Shown here: positions 46,621-59,026 of the stretch, in pieces
How positions within the stretch are numbered: the stretch's first letter is position 1
Layout: each line of letters begins with the position of its first letter
Assembly (NCBI GenBank): GCA_036417435.1
Contig: CM070919.1
Location: 31,736,318-31,800,317, forward strand
Direction of reading: 5' to 3'
Length of the DNA: 64,000 bases
Origin: Inia geoffrensis
Lineage: Eukaryota > Chordata > Mammalia > Artiodactyla > Iniidae
Made by a program: the position numbers and the translations under genes
Notes under the pieces: generated by a model
Told to the model about the DNA's origin: nothing
Database searches by the model: none
Seen by the model: only the letters and a program-made list of their open reading frames with translations

Positions 46621-47576
46621 TGTGATTCTGTACGAACACTCAGAATGACCTCTCCCTTCTCTGAACTTTCAGAGAAGCACTTTAAATATACGTAACCTTG
46701 TATCATTTTGCACTTAAATATATGTGGCCTGGGATCATTCTCTAGTAGTGTCATGTGAGTCTCTCATATCTTTCTCCAAAACTAGGCACTATATTGATTA
46801 TTTCTCTTGTATAGTTTGCCGTGCCAAACAGTGCTGAGCATACACTAGTCAAGACCTACTTATTGGCTTATTTAGTATATAAACCTATAACCAATGAATC
46901 AACATGTACTGAAAGGTACAAATACTTTGAAGAGTTGCTAGTGCTATATAAGGGCAAGATTAATTCCACTCTATTCCAGGCATTCCTGAATACTTTTCTT
47001 GGGTCATTGAACATAGTTAATGTATTCATTTAAAAGCATAGCAAGGGTGCCTCTTTTCAAGGTCTTAGTGGTGGATTTAATGAAGAGTATATCAGAGGAG
47101 TCTACAGGGCTGACTGTCAAGCAGGAGATAATAGAATGCAGCTGAATGCATTAAAGCTTGCAAGACTTCACATTTTCTGCCTTAAATGACATTATATCAT
47201 TTTAGTCCAGCTCACTTAGAAATTTCTCATTTCGAAAGTGACTGAGGTTGGTATTTTTGAGAAATTGTTTGTTATCTCTTGTTTCCTAACCTCCGTTCTT
47301 CCTAAGCTCAAAACATGAAACTATAAGACATAAAGGATCAAGCTTTCTGATGTGTAGATATAGATATGTGGAATCTCTTTCAGTGATTGACACCTGTGGC
47401 GTAGGTGGGGCAGGAGACTCCAGATTTATTACCTTTAAGATTGCTCAGACGCTTCCCTCTCTCTCACACTCTTTCAGTGCTTCAATCCCAATGTTGGATC
47501 TCTTACCTCATGCATGATATCTAAATGGGGTAATAAATCTTACTGTAGAGCAACTAAAAATTGTCAAAATTTGAGA
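46621..47576. other. Unassigned sequence
   Basis: No gene or nameable repeat. Confidence 0.4.
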
Positions 47577-47815
47577 CAATATGGATGGACTTAGAGGGTA
47601 TTATGCTAAGTGAAATAAGTCACACAGGGGAAAACACATGCTGTATGATCTCACATATATGTGGAATATAAAAAAACAAAGAAGCGAGCAAACAAAACAA
47701 AATGAAAACAGGCTCATAGACACAGAACAGGTTACTGGTTGCCAGAGGGGAGGGGATGGTAGGAAAGGGGGTGTAGGAGAGCAGAGTAGGGCATAATGCC
47801 CAGTTAAGAGACTGT
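47577..47815 (+). mobile_element. L1 (L1MA/MB-like) 3' end
   Basis: ATGGATGGACTTAGAGGGTATTATGCTAAG, TGAAATAAGTCACACAGGGG, TGATCTCACATATATGTGG and GGTTACTGGTTGCCAGAGG are the end of ORF2 and the 3' UTR of a middle-aged mammalian L1. It is truncated at both ends. Confidence 0.85.
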
Positions 47816-47829
47816 GGTAATATTCTAGG

Positions 47830-48450
47830 AGAGAGATGAGGGTCTGTTGGAGAAAAGTGTCAAAGAGTTCAGAGAAGATTGTCTACAATCCTGAGATATT
47901 TGGGTGGTAGAACAGACAAGACTAGATGATGGAGTCCAGGTGAAGTTTGAAGGATATAAAGGGACAGGAAATGGTGCCACATCTCTAGCCTGAGTCACTG
48001 AATACAGGATGATGTCTCTCACTGAGACAGTAAACACAGTAGGAGGTTTGGAGGCAAGAAGATATGATTTCAAGTTTGGACATGATATCTTTGAGGCATC
48101 GAAATGGGATTTTCTAGTAAGCAGTCAGATATAGATACAAAGAAAAATCTGGGTGGAAGAGTGAGTAAATAAAGGGCAAATGATAGAATCCTGGAAAATA
48201 CCAACATTAACAGGGATAAACACAGGATGAGGAGACTTTGAGAAGTATTCTGGAAAAGGACTCTGAGATTAAAGGGAGAAGAGGCTTAAGAGCACGTTGG
48301 AAAGGAGAACTTTAGGAACGTTATGGACTTCTCTTGCTAGATCAAACAAGACGTGTCCAGAAACATGGTTGGTGAGACTGGGAGTGACAGAGCGGGAGAA
48401 ACGGAAGTTGGACCGTGGGGGCCAAGAGAAGACTGGCAGCTTCTGTTTTC
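47830..48450 (+). repeat. Ancient unassigned repeat, copy 2
   Basis: This shows the same kind of ordered phrases as the copies at 30690 and 54330: AGGATGATGTCTCTCACTGAGACAG, TTCAAGTTTGGACATGATATC, TTGAGGCATCG, AGTAAGCAGTCAGATATAGA. It is diverged and non-coding. The 64-codon ORF at its end is not supported. Confidence 0.5.
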
Positions 48451-51400
48451 TCTGTACATTAGGAAGGGAAATTATTAACTGGCAGGGTTAAAATAGCCTT
48501 CTGGAGACCTGAAAATATGCTGAGAAGAGAAAGGGAGGAGCTGGGCAGAACCCAACACCCATGTGACCTTAGAGTCCGTACTTTTATCGTGACAACAGTC
48601 TGAGCAGGTGGCTTATTTTTATCTATTTGTTTTTTTGTTTGTTTATATAATATAGTTCATTCACCAGACCAGAAATATCAGTTATATACTTTATTCTTCA
48701 GGTAACAAAAAACTAAATTACTGTGGCTTAAAGAAATAGTAGTTTATTTTCCCTCATATACTAGGAATTCTGTTTGTGGTGGCTGCAGGAGTAGGTTCAG
48801 CATCCCACTGGGGTCAGGAATGGTGTCTTGGTGATTTCCTTGGCCTTTGGCTCAGGGTTAAAAGATGGCTGCTGCAACTCCAGGCATCACATTCACATTT
48901 AAAGGAGGAAGAAGGAAGGGAAGTATAGGCAATTTTTTTAAATCAAAAAAGCAAAAGCTTTAGCAGAAACTACCTGTTATGTCTAACTGGCCAGAGTTAT
49001 ACCATATGACACTTATAGATTCAAGAGGACCCAGGAAAGTGAGTATCTAACTTTTCTATAACAAAAACAGAAAAGGGAAATGAGAATTGCGAATGGGTGT
49101 TGAATGAGCCCAACCCAAAGTGACATCCACACCAGGTGTCAGTGTGGGGAAGGTAGAGAAGTGGATAGATTCAGGTTTGGGCTTTTCACGTAGACCCCAT
49201 GAAAGACAAATAGAGTAAGAATATAAAGGAAGCAGTCAAGAGAGTGTTTGAAATTATAATTTATGGAACTTAAAAGACTAGAAGAGGATTTATCCATAGG
49301 TAAACAGAAAAGAAACTAGATGTTTTCAAAAAGCCAAGAACAGCAGTAGTGAGATCAACTAAGTGAGAGGGTTGGATGGGATAGAAGTGTGGTCTGTAGA
49401 AGTAGTTTGAATTCATGATCTCAAATGCTGGAGCTGGATTATCAAGGTCAGTGATAAAGCAGTAGAATTTCATCTTCATATATAGAGCAAGTAGAAGCCA
49501 TCGTAAGTTTTCAAATGGATGAATAGGGAGAGAAGAAAGTAATATGAAATGCCGTCTGTGGGCAGACTATTCTGATAGCTCGTGGCGAAGTATTTTGGAA
49601 GCAACAGAGAATAGAATCAACTATGGAAACGTGAGTTATAGCGTTTGCTCATAGACTTTCATCGAAGGCCATCTAAGTAGTATTATATATTGAACTAGTG
49701 CTCAATGAGAATAATTTCTGCTTTAAAATGTATATGCTTTTTTCCTATCGTGAAGTCAACCTTTAAGCCATGTCATTAAATGCCAGTCACATTGATCCCA
49801 GATGGAAATGATGGTTGATCCATTCCATAGGCACCTAGTCTTCAAGCCACATCATCCATGAGCTTGGTACTCAATAACTGAGCTCTAAGGCGTATGTCAG
49901 TGAATTAGACTAAGCAGATGTGGAAGACCAGTGTTTTAGTTTGTCTTAAATTAAGCGGACCTCCTGATTAAGAATCACAACTTGTTTCCACAAGTGTCGT
50001 TTCGAAAGGGAGTTCTGTATAATGATGCCAGGTCACTTTTCATAAATCTTCAAACATTGTCCACAACTGGTGTCTTACATGAAGTCAACAGTGCTTGTAA
50101 TTATAGAAGAATTAGCAGAGACCTGCCTGAGGCAAAAAGTAAACTGAAATTGACTAGGAACTGCAATCCCCATGGGTAGATTCATTCAGTACATTAGAGA
50201 AAGATCCTAATTCCTTGAGATTTTGAAATCAGTCTTTACTGTTAGTTTTAACAGGGAAACAAATTCAGTGCCCTTAATGAACAAGCCAAGTCTATAGATT
50301 TAAGATAAATATCAAATTCCCACTTTTTATGAATTTTTTTTTTCAGGGAAAAAAAATGTTTATCAGGGAAAAACAAAAGAAATACAGCAATCACCTTTAG
50401 CCCAGGATCCATTTTCAGTGACAGATGTTGCATTAGCTCACCCACCTTCTGTTTAGTGGTGTGTAAACTAATTGTTTCTTCGGCATGACTTTCCCCAGAT
50501 TTTATAAAGTTAATGAATGTAAGGTGATGTAAAGGCAAACTGCTCAGCCCTGGAAGCTCAAGTTTTAAATAAGGTTGTTTGAAAGACTATTTTTATTAGT
50601 TAAAAGAGAAATACCTTTTCACAGGGAGATCTAATTTCTTCTAATCTCTCTTGTTTGGTCTCACCTCATGAGCTGTTCTAGAATTACTGTCAGTTCAGGC
50701 TCTGTTTGTCTTACACTCACTTCCCTAGTCTCTACTTTGATTTTTTCATTCAAATAATTGGATCTTAATCTGTAATAAATCCATTTTAACGAAACTTGTT
50801 GTTGTTGTTTGTAAAGTTTTCAACAACCGTGTAAAAAAGTATTGGCAAAGCTTGTAACTTGAGAAGTCGCACTTTTTAGATACTAAGCTAGGAAAAGGCA
50901 TAATAAATTAACTTCTGAGTATGAATTGGGCTTGTCCAGTAGATTGGATCATTATTGAAAAATCTGACCACCTCTCTCCCCTCAGGACTCTGCCTTGATT
51001 CCTGTTCGGCCTACACATTACACCCAAGAATCTCATCTCCAGCTTTCTTTGCATCTTTGGTTTATGCTTATATGCTTAGCTTCTGCCTCTGTTCCCACTG
51101 AACCCCAACTAGGTAAACTTTACAGCAAAAGATTATTTCCTTCAATCCTTTTTGCCTTGACAATTTTTCAATCATCCTTATACTTGCTGCATACTTTTCT
51201 TTTCCCCTAAATTTAGAGAAAATCAGAGAAATTTCCATCATAAAAATAAAATCTGTCTTCTTCTCTAAAGCATTCCGTAATTAAGTGGAAGTAAGAAATA
51301 TTTCAAAATACTAAAAGTCTTACAGTATGCGCCTGTAGTTCCAAAACAACAGATTGAAAAGTGGGAGTTCTACCCATCCATTTGGAAATTTTTGCTAGCA

Positions 51401-52004
51401 TTGTTTGATTTTGTTGTTACTAAGTTGATTGATTTGGAAAATTATTTTATGGTCTAGGCAAGCCTGTGTTTTCACGTTGCCAAGCAACTGGTCAATCCAT
51501 TAAAGAATCCCTCTGATGGATTTGTTCATGTCGTGAAGACAAAATAAGATTGGCCTTTTCATTTTTAAGTCAAGATGCTGGATGTCATATTTATATCAAA
51601 GATATACGTAATGTTTGCTTTTGCTATAACAAAAGATATTTTAAGCAATGTAGCGATGTTCTAGATTTCAGAAAATTTCTTTAGATGTTGTACAATTGTT
51701 TGCTTGTAGTGTTTCCATTTCTTATAACTATTTGGTTTCAGGGAGCTTAGCACATAATAGGTGCTTACTATTTATTATGATACGCCTTTTCTTGCTGCTG
51801 TTGTCTATTATAAACTTTAAACTGCTGGATTATATCTGTTAAAATTGCTTTCCAGATTCCTAAATAAATAATTCTGAGTTTTCTGCCTCATATAGAGAAA
51901 TATTTCATCTTATGTATTAACAACGATTCATCAAGAAGGTCTTCAGCAAATGACGATTACATGACTGGAAACTTTACCTGTGCCATATTTTACTAGTTTT
52001 ACAA
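48451..52004. other. Long, mostly unassigned stretch with weak repeat traces
   Basis: 48690-49060 contains phrases of an old repeat (ACTGTGGCTTAAAGAAATAG, GCTGCTGCAACTCCAGGCATCACATTC, AACTGGCCAGAG) that I cannot name. 49150-49620 may be another decayed copy of the unassigned family. 51735-51780 (AGCACATAATAGGTGCTTAC) is a short MIR/L2-like end. The rest shows nothing recognisable and no gene. Confidence 0.35.
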
Positions 52005-52115
52005 CCCTTAGATTTTACAGATGTAAAAACTGAGGCTCAGAGAGGTCAAATGAATTGTCCATGGTCATATAATTATTAACGGACAGGGAATGCGTGTAAG
52101 CCTGGTTTTCTCGTT
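52005..52115 (-). repeat. MIR SINE fragment
   Basis: TTTTACAGATGTAAAAACTGAGGCTCAGAGAGGTCAAATGAATTGTCC is the reversed MIR core, almost perfect. Confidence 0.85.
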
Positions 52116-52449
52116 GTAAGTTTAGAGTAATGTGGGAATAATAAAGCAGTGTTGTTTGACTTCAAAGCAGCAAGGGAACATTTTGTAATGTACCTATGAG
52201 GGGAAGGTTCATGAAGAAAGTGATACTATTTAAATTGATGGGCAGGATTTCAAGAGACAGGAATAGTGTGTATGAGTGTGTATGTGTGTGTGTTTTGGTG
52301 GGAGCACACCCAAACTAAAAGGAACAGCATAAGCAAAATCATGGTGATGGGAATATATGTGGCAACTTTGCAGAGACATAATCTACGGTTTGTATTAGAT
52401 AATACTGGGGAATTGAGCTTTAAAGAAAAGTTGGTTTTAGATTCCAAAG

Positions 52450-52795
52450 TGCCTTAATACAAGGTGAATGAGTTTAGACTTTAATTAGGAGGTAATAAGG
52501 AGTAATCAAAGGTTTGATATTTGAGGGGAAAATATGATGAGAGTTGTGATTCAGGAGTACTAATAAGATCCATTTGGACTGTGAGACACTTGAGAAATCT
52601 AGATTAGGTGGAAGATGATTGCAGTCATGTGAGCTTTAGTTGATGGATGGCTGAACTGGGTTGATGAGAGTGACAGGGAGAAAGAAGGACCAGATGTGCC
52701 AGAGAGCCTGAATGAGGCTGCCTGTGGTAGAGGAAGGACAGAGCGAAGGGTCACATGCATTTTGAACCTGTGAGACAAGAAGAATCGTGGTCTCA
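52450..52795 (+). repeat. Ancient unassigned repeat, copy 3
   Basis: TTTAGACTTTAATTAGGAGG, ATATGATGAGAGTTGTGATTC, CATTTGGACTGTGAGACACTTG and GGTGGAAGATGATTGCAGTCATGTG fit the 5' part of the same family as 30690-31487 and 54330-54860. It is diverged. Confidence 0.45.
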
Positions 52796-52999
52796 TTTCT
52801 AGAATTTAGGGAAATATAGGGGACAGAAGCTGATTTATTGAGGGAAGGTGAATTTGCTTTGAGTTATAACTCTTTGGAGTTAGTAGGACTTAATGCTAGA
52901 AAGAGCAAGTGGTTGCAATGATGCAAGTGAGAAAGTTGGGGAGTTTGTCTTTCTTTACAAAGTGGTTTTGTAGTTGACAGAATATTTCACCAGGTGACG

Positions 53000-53185
53000 C
53001 AAACGCTGACACCTTGTGCGTTTCCACCTCTGCCTCTTGGCAAACACCTGTGCCTTCCTTCCATGCATCTTCTCTCATTTCCTCTTTTTCAAGTCCTAAC
53101 TAAACCACAAAGACTCCTCAGATCCTCACTCTATCATAAAGCTTTTCCTAGTCACCTCACAGTGTTACCTCCCTTTGTTAATCTC
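53000..53185. repeat. Possible L2-like fragment
   Basis: The pyrimidine-rich words CCTTCCATGCATCTTCTCTC and AAAGCTTTTCCTAGTCACCTCAC recall old LINE 3' sequence. Confidence is low. Confidence 0.3.
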
Positions 53186-53189
53186 TTTT

Positions 53190-53535
53190 TTAAGAGTCTT
53201 TACTTTTTTTAAAGCAGTTTTAAGTTTATAACAAAATTGAGAGGAAGGTACAGAGATTTCCCATGTACTCCCTGCCCCCCACCCATGCATGGCCTCCTCC
53301 ATTATCAACATCAATCACCAGAATGATACTTTTTTTTTTTTCATCAAGGATAAACCTGCACTGCACTGATCATAATCACTCAAAGTCCATAGCTTACCTT
53401 AGGGTTCACTCTTGGTGTTGTGCAATCTCTAGGTTTGGATAAATGTATAATTACGTACATCCATCATTATAATATCCTGCAGATTTTTTTTCACTGCCCT
53501 AAAAATCCTCTGTGCCCTTTGTCCATCTTTTGTAT
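53190..53535 (-). mobile_element. L1M 3' UTR, reversed
   Basis: AGCAGTTTTAAGTTTATAACAAAATTGAG, GTACAGAGATTTCCCATGTACTCCC, CAAAGTCCATAGCTTACCTTAGGGTTCACTCTTGGTG and CACTGCCCTAAAAATCCTCTGTG are a well-known L1M 3' UTR pattern on this strand. Confidence 0.8.
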
Positions 53536-53879
53536 GATTTAGTGTGTATGGAATTCCTTGGAAAATGAGATAAATGTATTGAATTCTAGAACTGGAAGGG
53601 ATATGACATTTTATATTTTGCTAGTAAATTTTCTTTCTCATTTCCTGTAATAAGGAAAATATCTTCTTTATCTCCCCCAATAGCATCTATTCACTGCCAA
53701 CTCCCAGCTGATGATCACACTTCGTATTTTCTTGGGAAAATAGAAGCTATCAGACAGTTATTATCTAATCTTCCCAACACCAAATCCACTGATAAACCTG
53801 CATCTACCTTAAACTTTATGAAATTCGAGAAATAATTCTATCTTTTTCACAGTTACATCTTCTTCTTGTGACAATGTTT

Positions 53880-54300
53880 TCTCTTAGCTTGTGTGAAATC
53901 ACCTCCTGTCTCACTGGCTACTCTCTCTTCGTCTCTTTGGCCACCTTCTTTTCCACTGCCATATTGATAAATATTGGATGGTCCCACAGCTCATTCTTGG
54001 ACCTCTTTCTCTAGATATACTTACTTCTTAGAAAATCTCATGAGTTCCATTGGCTTTAAATCAATGTATGTGGATTTATACCCAGTGATATATCCAGCCC
54101 TTAGTACTCCCTCGAGTCCAGGCTTAGATATCAAACTGCACACCTGACACTTCCATTTCCATGTGTGATGATAGATACCTAAAATATCCAAAACAGGAGT
54201 TGTGACTCTATTTATGGTATCATCATATACATACTTACTCTAGTCATGAATCTGGGAGTCAGCTGAGATGCCCTTTCTTCCTTCTACTTCTAAATCTAAT
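53880..54300 (-). repeat. Ancient unassigned repeat, reversed copy 4
   Basis: CACTGGCTACTCTCTCTTCGTCTC, TGGATGGTCCCACAGCTCATTCTTGGACC, GATATATCCAGCCC and GATATCAAACTGCACACCTGAC are the reverse complement of the family pattern seen in the other copies. It is adjacent to a forward copy at 54330. Confidence 0.5.
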
Positions 54301-54329
54301 CTACCAGAAACAAACTTACGAGTATTGCT

Positions 54330-54860
54330 CTGGCTGCTATATGAAGAATAAGGGGCAAGGGTAAAGCAGCAGACAGTCGAGAGATTTTTGCACGACCACA
54401 ACCCAGAGGAGAGGTTATGGTAGTTTGGACCAGGTTGCTACTGTGGTGGGGAACAACTGGTCAGAGTTTGTAGACATTTAATACGTAGAGTCTATAGGTT
54501 CTTCCTGGAGAAGTGTAGTGAAACAGCAAGGCTTGTGGTCTTAATAACTGGAAATAGCTTTTTACTGAGATGGGGAAAACCTTGGGAGCAGCAGGGTTTG
54601 AGAGAGAAAATAAGATATGGATTTCAGACAGAAGGTTTCTTTTAGACATTTAAATGGAGAAGTCTAGTAGGTACTGATACGATTCTGGAATTCGGAAGAG
54701 AGGTGGGGACTGCAGATCATGAGGTGCCAAGTGTACAGGCGGCCTTTGAAATTGAAACTGGGTGCAACTGCTTAGGGCCTACATATGGATGCATAAGAGA
54801 GGAGGTGAGGAATGACTCCCGAGGTACCCCACTATCTAGGGTTTGGAAAGATGAGAGGTA
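54330..54860 (+). repeat. Ancient unassigned repeat, copy 5
   Basis: TGCTCTGGCTGCTATATGAAG, GTTATGGTAGTTTGGACCAGG, TTTACTGAGATGGGGAAAACC, GGAGCAGCAGGGTTTGAG and TAGACATTTAAATGGAGAAG, in that order, make this the clearest copy of the family. Confidence 0.6.
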
Positions 54861-57610
54861 ACGTACATAGACATTATTTCCTTATCTCTCTTGACTTATT
54901 GATATGGCTTATTTTCTGTTTCGTCATGGGTATGGTGAATTTCTGGGTATTATCCTTGTTGGCCTCTGTTTTTTCAACTTCCTAATTAGTAATCAAAATG
55001 AATCATCCTTAAATTTATATAGGCATTTATTACCTTCTATTTATTTATGATTAACATGATTTTTAAAAATTCCTTTCAATCAACTGTTAAAGATAGACTT
55101 AAACCTAAACACATGATTGAATTGTTATAAAATAAGTAACTTTGAGGGACAAATCCTAAATCTTCAATACTGGGGAAAAATAGTGTACATAAAATAGATT
55201 TCCATGCAGCCACTGATGATCAATTCCCAATTCATACACTCTACATAGTAGGTAAAAGTTGTATAGTACTAGCAATGTATACTCATGAGAATAATTCAAC
55301 TCATGAGTTTTTTGACCTGAGATCTACTACCATTGGGAGGTCCTTTTCAATAAATCCATAAATTCATTGAAATTGTATGTAATATTTTGTGTTTAAGGGT
55401 GTTTTTAGCAGAGAAGAGCTACATAGCTTCTTTACATTCTTAAGGAAAACCATAAACTCCAAAACGTTGTAAACCACCTTAAACATACAGCTTTAAAATA
55501 AATTCTACATTTCTTCCAAGTATAGGCCACTGGAAACTTTAAAAAGGCAGTGTTATATTCAGAAGACATTGGGGATAAGGGAACACAAAGGATAAGAATT
55601 CAGTCTTTACTGAATTTCAACAATAGGTATATTCTGAAAGAAGCATGGGGAGAGTTGTTGTTTGAGGGATAAAAGATTAGCTTCCACATGAAGGTAAGCA
55701 CAATGTCAATTCTGATATTTTGTGTGTTACCATTTTGTTTTTCATTTTTCTTTTTGAAAAAGGGCTTAAGTTTTTCCTTAGTTGATTTTAAAGGAGAACA
55801 TCCCCAGTAAGTATGATAGAAGGTGAGAAGTTATTTTGCGATATAATAAACTATACAGAATGCTCCAGGGTCTGAAAGACCTTGCTTGGCTCTTCTTAAC
55901 CATGTCCACATTGTGGGTGGGGACAGCTTGGGCTAGAATGGAGAGTTGAAGTCTTGACTAAGAGATCAAAAAGTGGCTAGGACAAAAAATGTAATGCCTG
56001 GGAATCTGGACAATCGGTCCATCCTGTATTAAGACGAGGATTTGTTCTGTGATTTGCACTCAAGGGAGTTTTCTGCTTTGTAGCTATTTATTGCCAATGT
56101 TTTCAGAATTTCATTAAAAATTGCACATGTTAAGCATAGCTTCAAATAGTTGTCCTTTTGGGAAACAAGTTCTAACTTTATGCCATTTTGCTCTTTTGGA
56201 AGACAGTTAGGTCTGACTTTACATTACTTTAAAGAAACATTCCCAGTTTCAGAAATCTGTGTTCTAGCACAGTGACTAGAGCACACAGCAGCACGAGGTA
56301 GACTGGCGCCTGAGCTTGCCGTTCATTAGGTTTCATAGCAATATCACAGCTGCTTCAGTAGATAGGCTTGAAATTCTGTCTTTGGAGACCTCTGTGTTGC
56401 CATTCTTTTGTTAAATTAGGAGCTTTTAACAATCCAGGTTTGTTTTTTGTTTTTTTTTTTCAAGCAATAAATTTGACTATACTTGTTGGAAGTTCTCTAA
56501 AATTTTAAAAAGTTGATTTAGGTAACTTTTATTAAAATTTAACATTGTATTTTATTTTCATGTCTTTATAATCTAAGGCTTTTAAAACTTAAAACTTCGT
56601 AAATAAATTTACCTGTGGAAATTCTATTCCTTGACTGTCAGGATTCATGGATATTCTGGCATCGAAATAAACACATACGTAGAATGCAAAGAACCTAAAG
56701 CAAAATATTTAAAGAAAAAAAGTCTTCAAAATATTTAAGGAACAAAATAAATTAAAATGGTGTCTTAACGCTGACTACTAATAACCAATGTTAGAACCAC
56801 TAGTTAGACCTTTTAAGTGGATTTTGTAGTACACTCTATAATCTAATGCTAATTTGTTTTGTAATATGGACAGCAGTCTTACAAAATGGAAATATATGAA
56901 AAATAAATCCACCCACCTGGCTAGTGTCTTGAAGTCACTTACAATGATGAGCTCTCAGGGGTGTTTTTCTGAATGTTCTCTAATGGACTTTCATTCAGAA
57001 GTAAATGATTTGGCAGATGGAATATTTTCATTCTTGATTTAACATACCATATTTCAGAATTGTCTTCACTATGATTTCTTTTGCCATTTTTAGTAGACAG
57101 TGGCAGCTGTAGAATTAATTAATGTGCACTCACTTTTGAGCCAAATAACATTAAAAATAAAAATGATAACACCTATATTCACTTATTTAGCCAAATGAAA
57201 CCTTTAGAACAATGCCAAACATGGAAATTAAGCAGAAAAAAATAAAGGTTCTCTAAGCAGACGAAATATTCATTATAAAGCCATTATATTATATCTTTCT
57301 GCTTTTCTGTGAGAATCTTTGGACAAATGGTCTGGATAATAGCACATGTTTAGCAGGTGCCAAATGGATGATACTTTATACCTGATGCTAAGCGACCCCT
57401 TTAGTTGACTTCCTGGTCCACAGAAAATGAAGACCAAAGGTATTTAAGATTAGGGAAGAAGGACCTCCTAGGGAAACATGTCTGTCATGGGGCTGGAGAA
57501 AAATTCATAGTCTGAGAACAAGGGGAAAAATTAGAAAAAAAAAATATTAAAAAAATAGATATGAGAACCACAAAACCAAAACAGTTTTGGACTGCGTAAT
57601 ATAGCTTAAA
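54861..57610. other. Long unassigned stretch
   Basis: About 2.7 kb without a repeat or gene that I can name. It contains A/T-rich runs and a short TTTTTGTTTTTT tract at about 56440-56460. No ORF over 62 codons is seen. Confidence 0.45.
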
Positions 57611-57623
57611 AACACCCTACTGG

Positions 57624-57886
57624 GGCTTCCCTGGTGGCGCAGGGGTTGAGAGTCCGCCTGCCGATGCAGGGGACACGGGTTCGTGCCCTGGTCCAGGAAG
57701 ATCCCACATGCCGCAGAGCGGCTGGGCCCGTGAGCCATGGCCGCTGAGCCTGCGCGTCCGGAGCCTGTGCTCCGCAGTGGGAGAGGCCACAGCGGTGAGA
57801 GGCCACAGCGGTGAGAGGCCACAGCGGTGAGAGGCCCGCGTACCACAAAACAAACAAACAAACAAACCCCCCCCCAAAAAAAAAAA
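57624..57886 (+). mobile_element. CHR-type SINE with internal tandem triplication
   Basis: Head GGGCTTCCCTGGTGGCGCAG and B-box region GGGTTCGTGCCC are normal. Near the 3' end the unit GAGAGGCCACAGCGGT (16 bp) is present three times in a row (57781-57828), where other copies have it once. The tail is (CAAA)n, a run of nine C, then A. The target site reads AACACCCTACTGG left and AACATCCTACTGG right (one mismatch). Confidence 0.94.
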
Positions 57887-57899
57887 ACATCCTACTGGC

Positions 57900-58110
57900 A
57901 CTGAAAATAGCACAGAGTAAAAATATATACCACAATGATATTCTTGGTTCATATTAAAATTTAATCATGTTCAGTGTTTCTATTTAACCCAAAGACAACT
58001 GATTAATGCAAATGATTCATATGCTGAGAATCAGCTTATCCTTAATGGAACTAACCAACTTGGTAGACAGACAGGCTAGATTTTACCCTGAAGGCAGCCA
58101 TATTCCATGC
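57900..58110. other. Unassigned sequence
   Basis: Nothing recognised. Confidence 0.4.
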
Positions 58111-58688
58111 CAGTACTGTCCAGTATAAACACAATGTGAGTCCATATGTAATTTAAAATTTTCCGGTAGTAAAATTCAATTTAACATTAAATTAAATACA
58201 GTGAAATAAGTAAAATTACTTTCAATAGTATGTTTACTTAGGGTATATATCCAGAATATTATCATTTCAATATATAATCAACATTTAATATCATCAGTGA
58301 AATATTTTACAAATTTTTGGTATTCAGTCTTTGAATCCAGTGTATATTTTACACTTACAGCAAAAATGTCTCAATTCGGATGCTAAATATTCACCTAAAA
58401 TACTTGATCTCTATTTAGACTTATAAAACGTGCAGTTGAAAGGGAAACTCAACTCGATCTCTATTTAGACTTATAAAACTTGCAGTTGAAAGGGAAAGTC
58501 TCGTACAGAAATTGTTCCAAACACACTTAAAAGTTTTCTAAAAACTGAATTGAGTATCGTTTTTAAGTTAAATTTAGGTTACTTTGAAATTAAATCAAAT
58601 TTAAAATTCACTTGTTTAGTTGTCTCAGCCACATTTTATGTGCTCACTAGCCACATGCAGTTAGTGGTGACAGTATTGGATGGTGCTG
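58111..58688. mobile_element. hAT-like DNA transposon remnant
   Basis: The left end CAGTACTGTCCAGTA pairs with the right end TATTGGATGGTGCTG (reverse complement CAGCACCATCCAATA; 11 of 15 match). Inside are ATTATCATTTCAATATATAATCAACA, TTTGAATCCAGTGTATATTTTACACTTACAGC and GCTCACTAGCCACATGCAGTTAGTGG, which I know from an old non-autonomous mammalian DNA-transposon family. No 8-bp duplication is visible, so the superfamily call is tentative. No transposase frame is present. Confidence 0.62.
58401..58500 (+). repeat. 50-bp tandem duplication
   Basis: The units 58401-58450 and 58451-58500 are near-identical (core CTATTTAGACTTATAAAAC and TGCAGTTGAAAGGGAAA), with only a handful of differences. It lies inside the hAT-like element. 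Confidence 0.95.
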
Positions 58689-58784
58689 CCCCATATGGAT
58701 GTCTTTAGATGAGATTCTAAAGCCCAAGTGAAAAAGGATATCAAAACCAAGGATTCAAGGTTTGGAAGAATTAGATGTATTTTA

Positions 58785-59014
58785 TTTGTTTTTTTGTTTG
58801 TTTGTTTTTTGTTTGTTTTTTTGCGGTATGCGGGTCTCTCACTGCTGTGGCCTCTCCCGTTGCGGAGCACAGGCTCTGGACGCGCAGGCTCAGCGGTCAT
58901 GGCTCACGGGCCCAGCCGCTCCGCGGCACGTGGGATCTTCCCGGACCAGGGCACGAGCCTGCGTCCCCTGCATCGGCAGGCGGACTCTCAACCGCTGCGC
59001 CACCAGGGAAGCCC
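58785..59014 (-). mobile_element. CHR-type SINE, short form
   Basis: A reversed copy with a (TTTG)n tail and a body of TTGCGGTATGCGGGTC to CACCAGGGAAGCCC. The target duplication AGATGTATTTTA lies at 58773-58784 and 59015-59026 and is perfect. Confidence 0.95.
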
Positions 59015-59026
59015 AGATGTATTTTA

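Noticed and set aside
53880..54860. Possible long hairpin or regulatory inverted repeat
   Set aside because: The two halves are old copies of a dispersed family and differ too much by eye to form a stable stem; kept only as part of the repeat-family finding.
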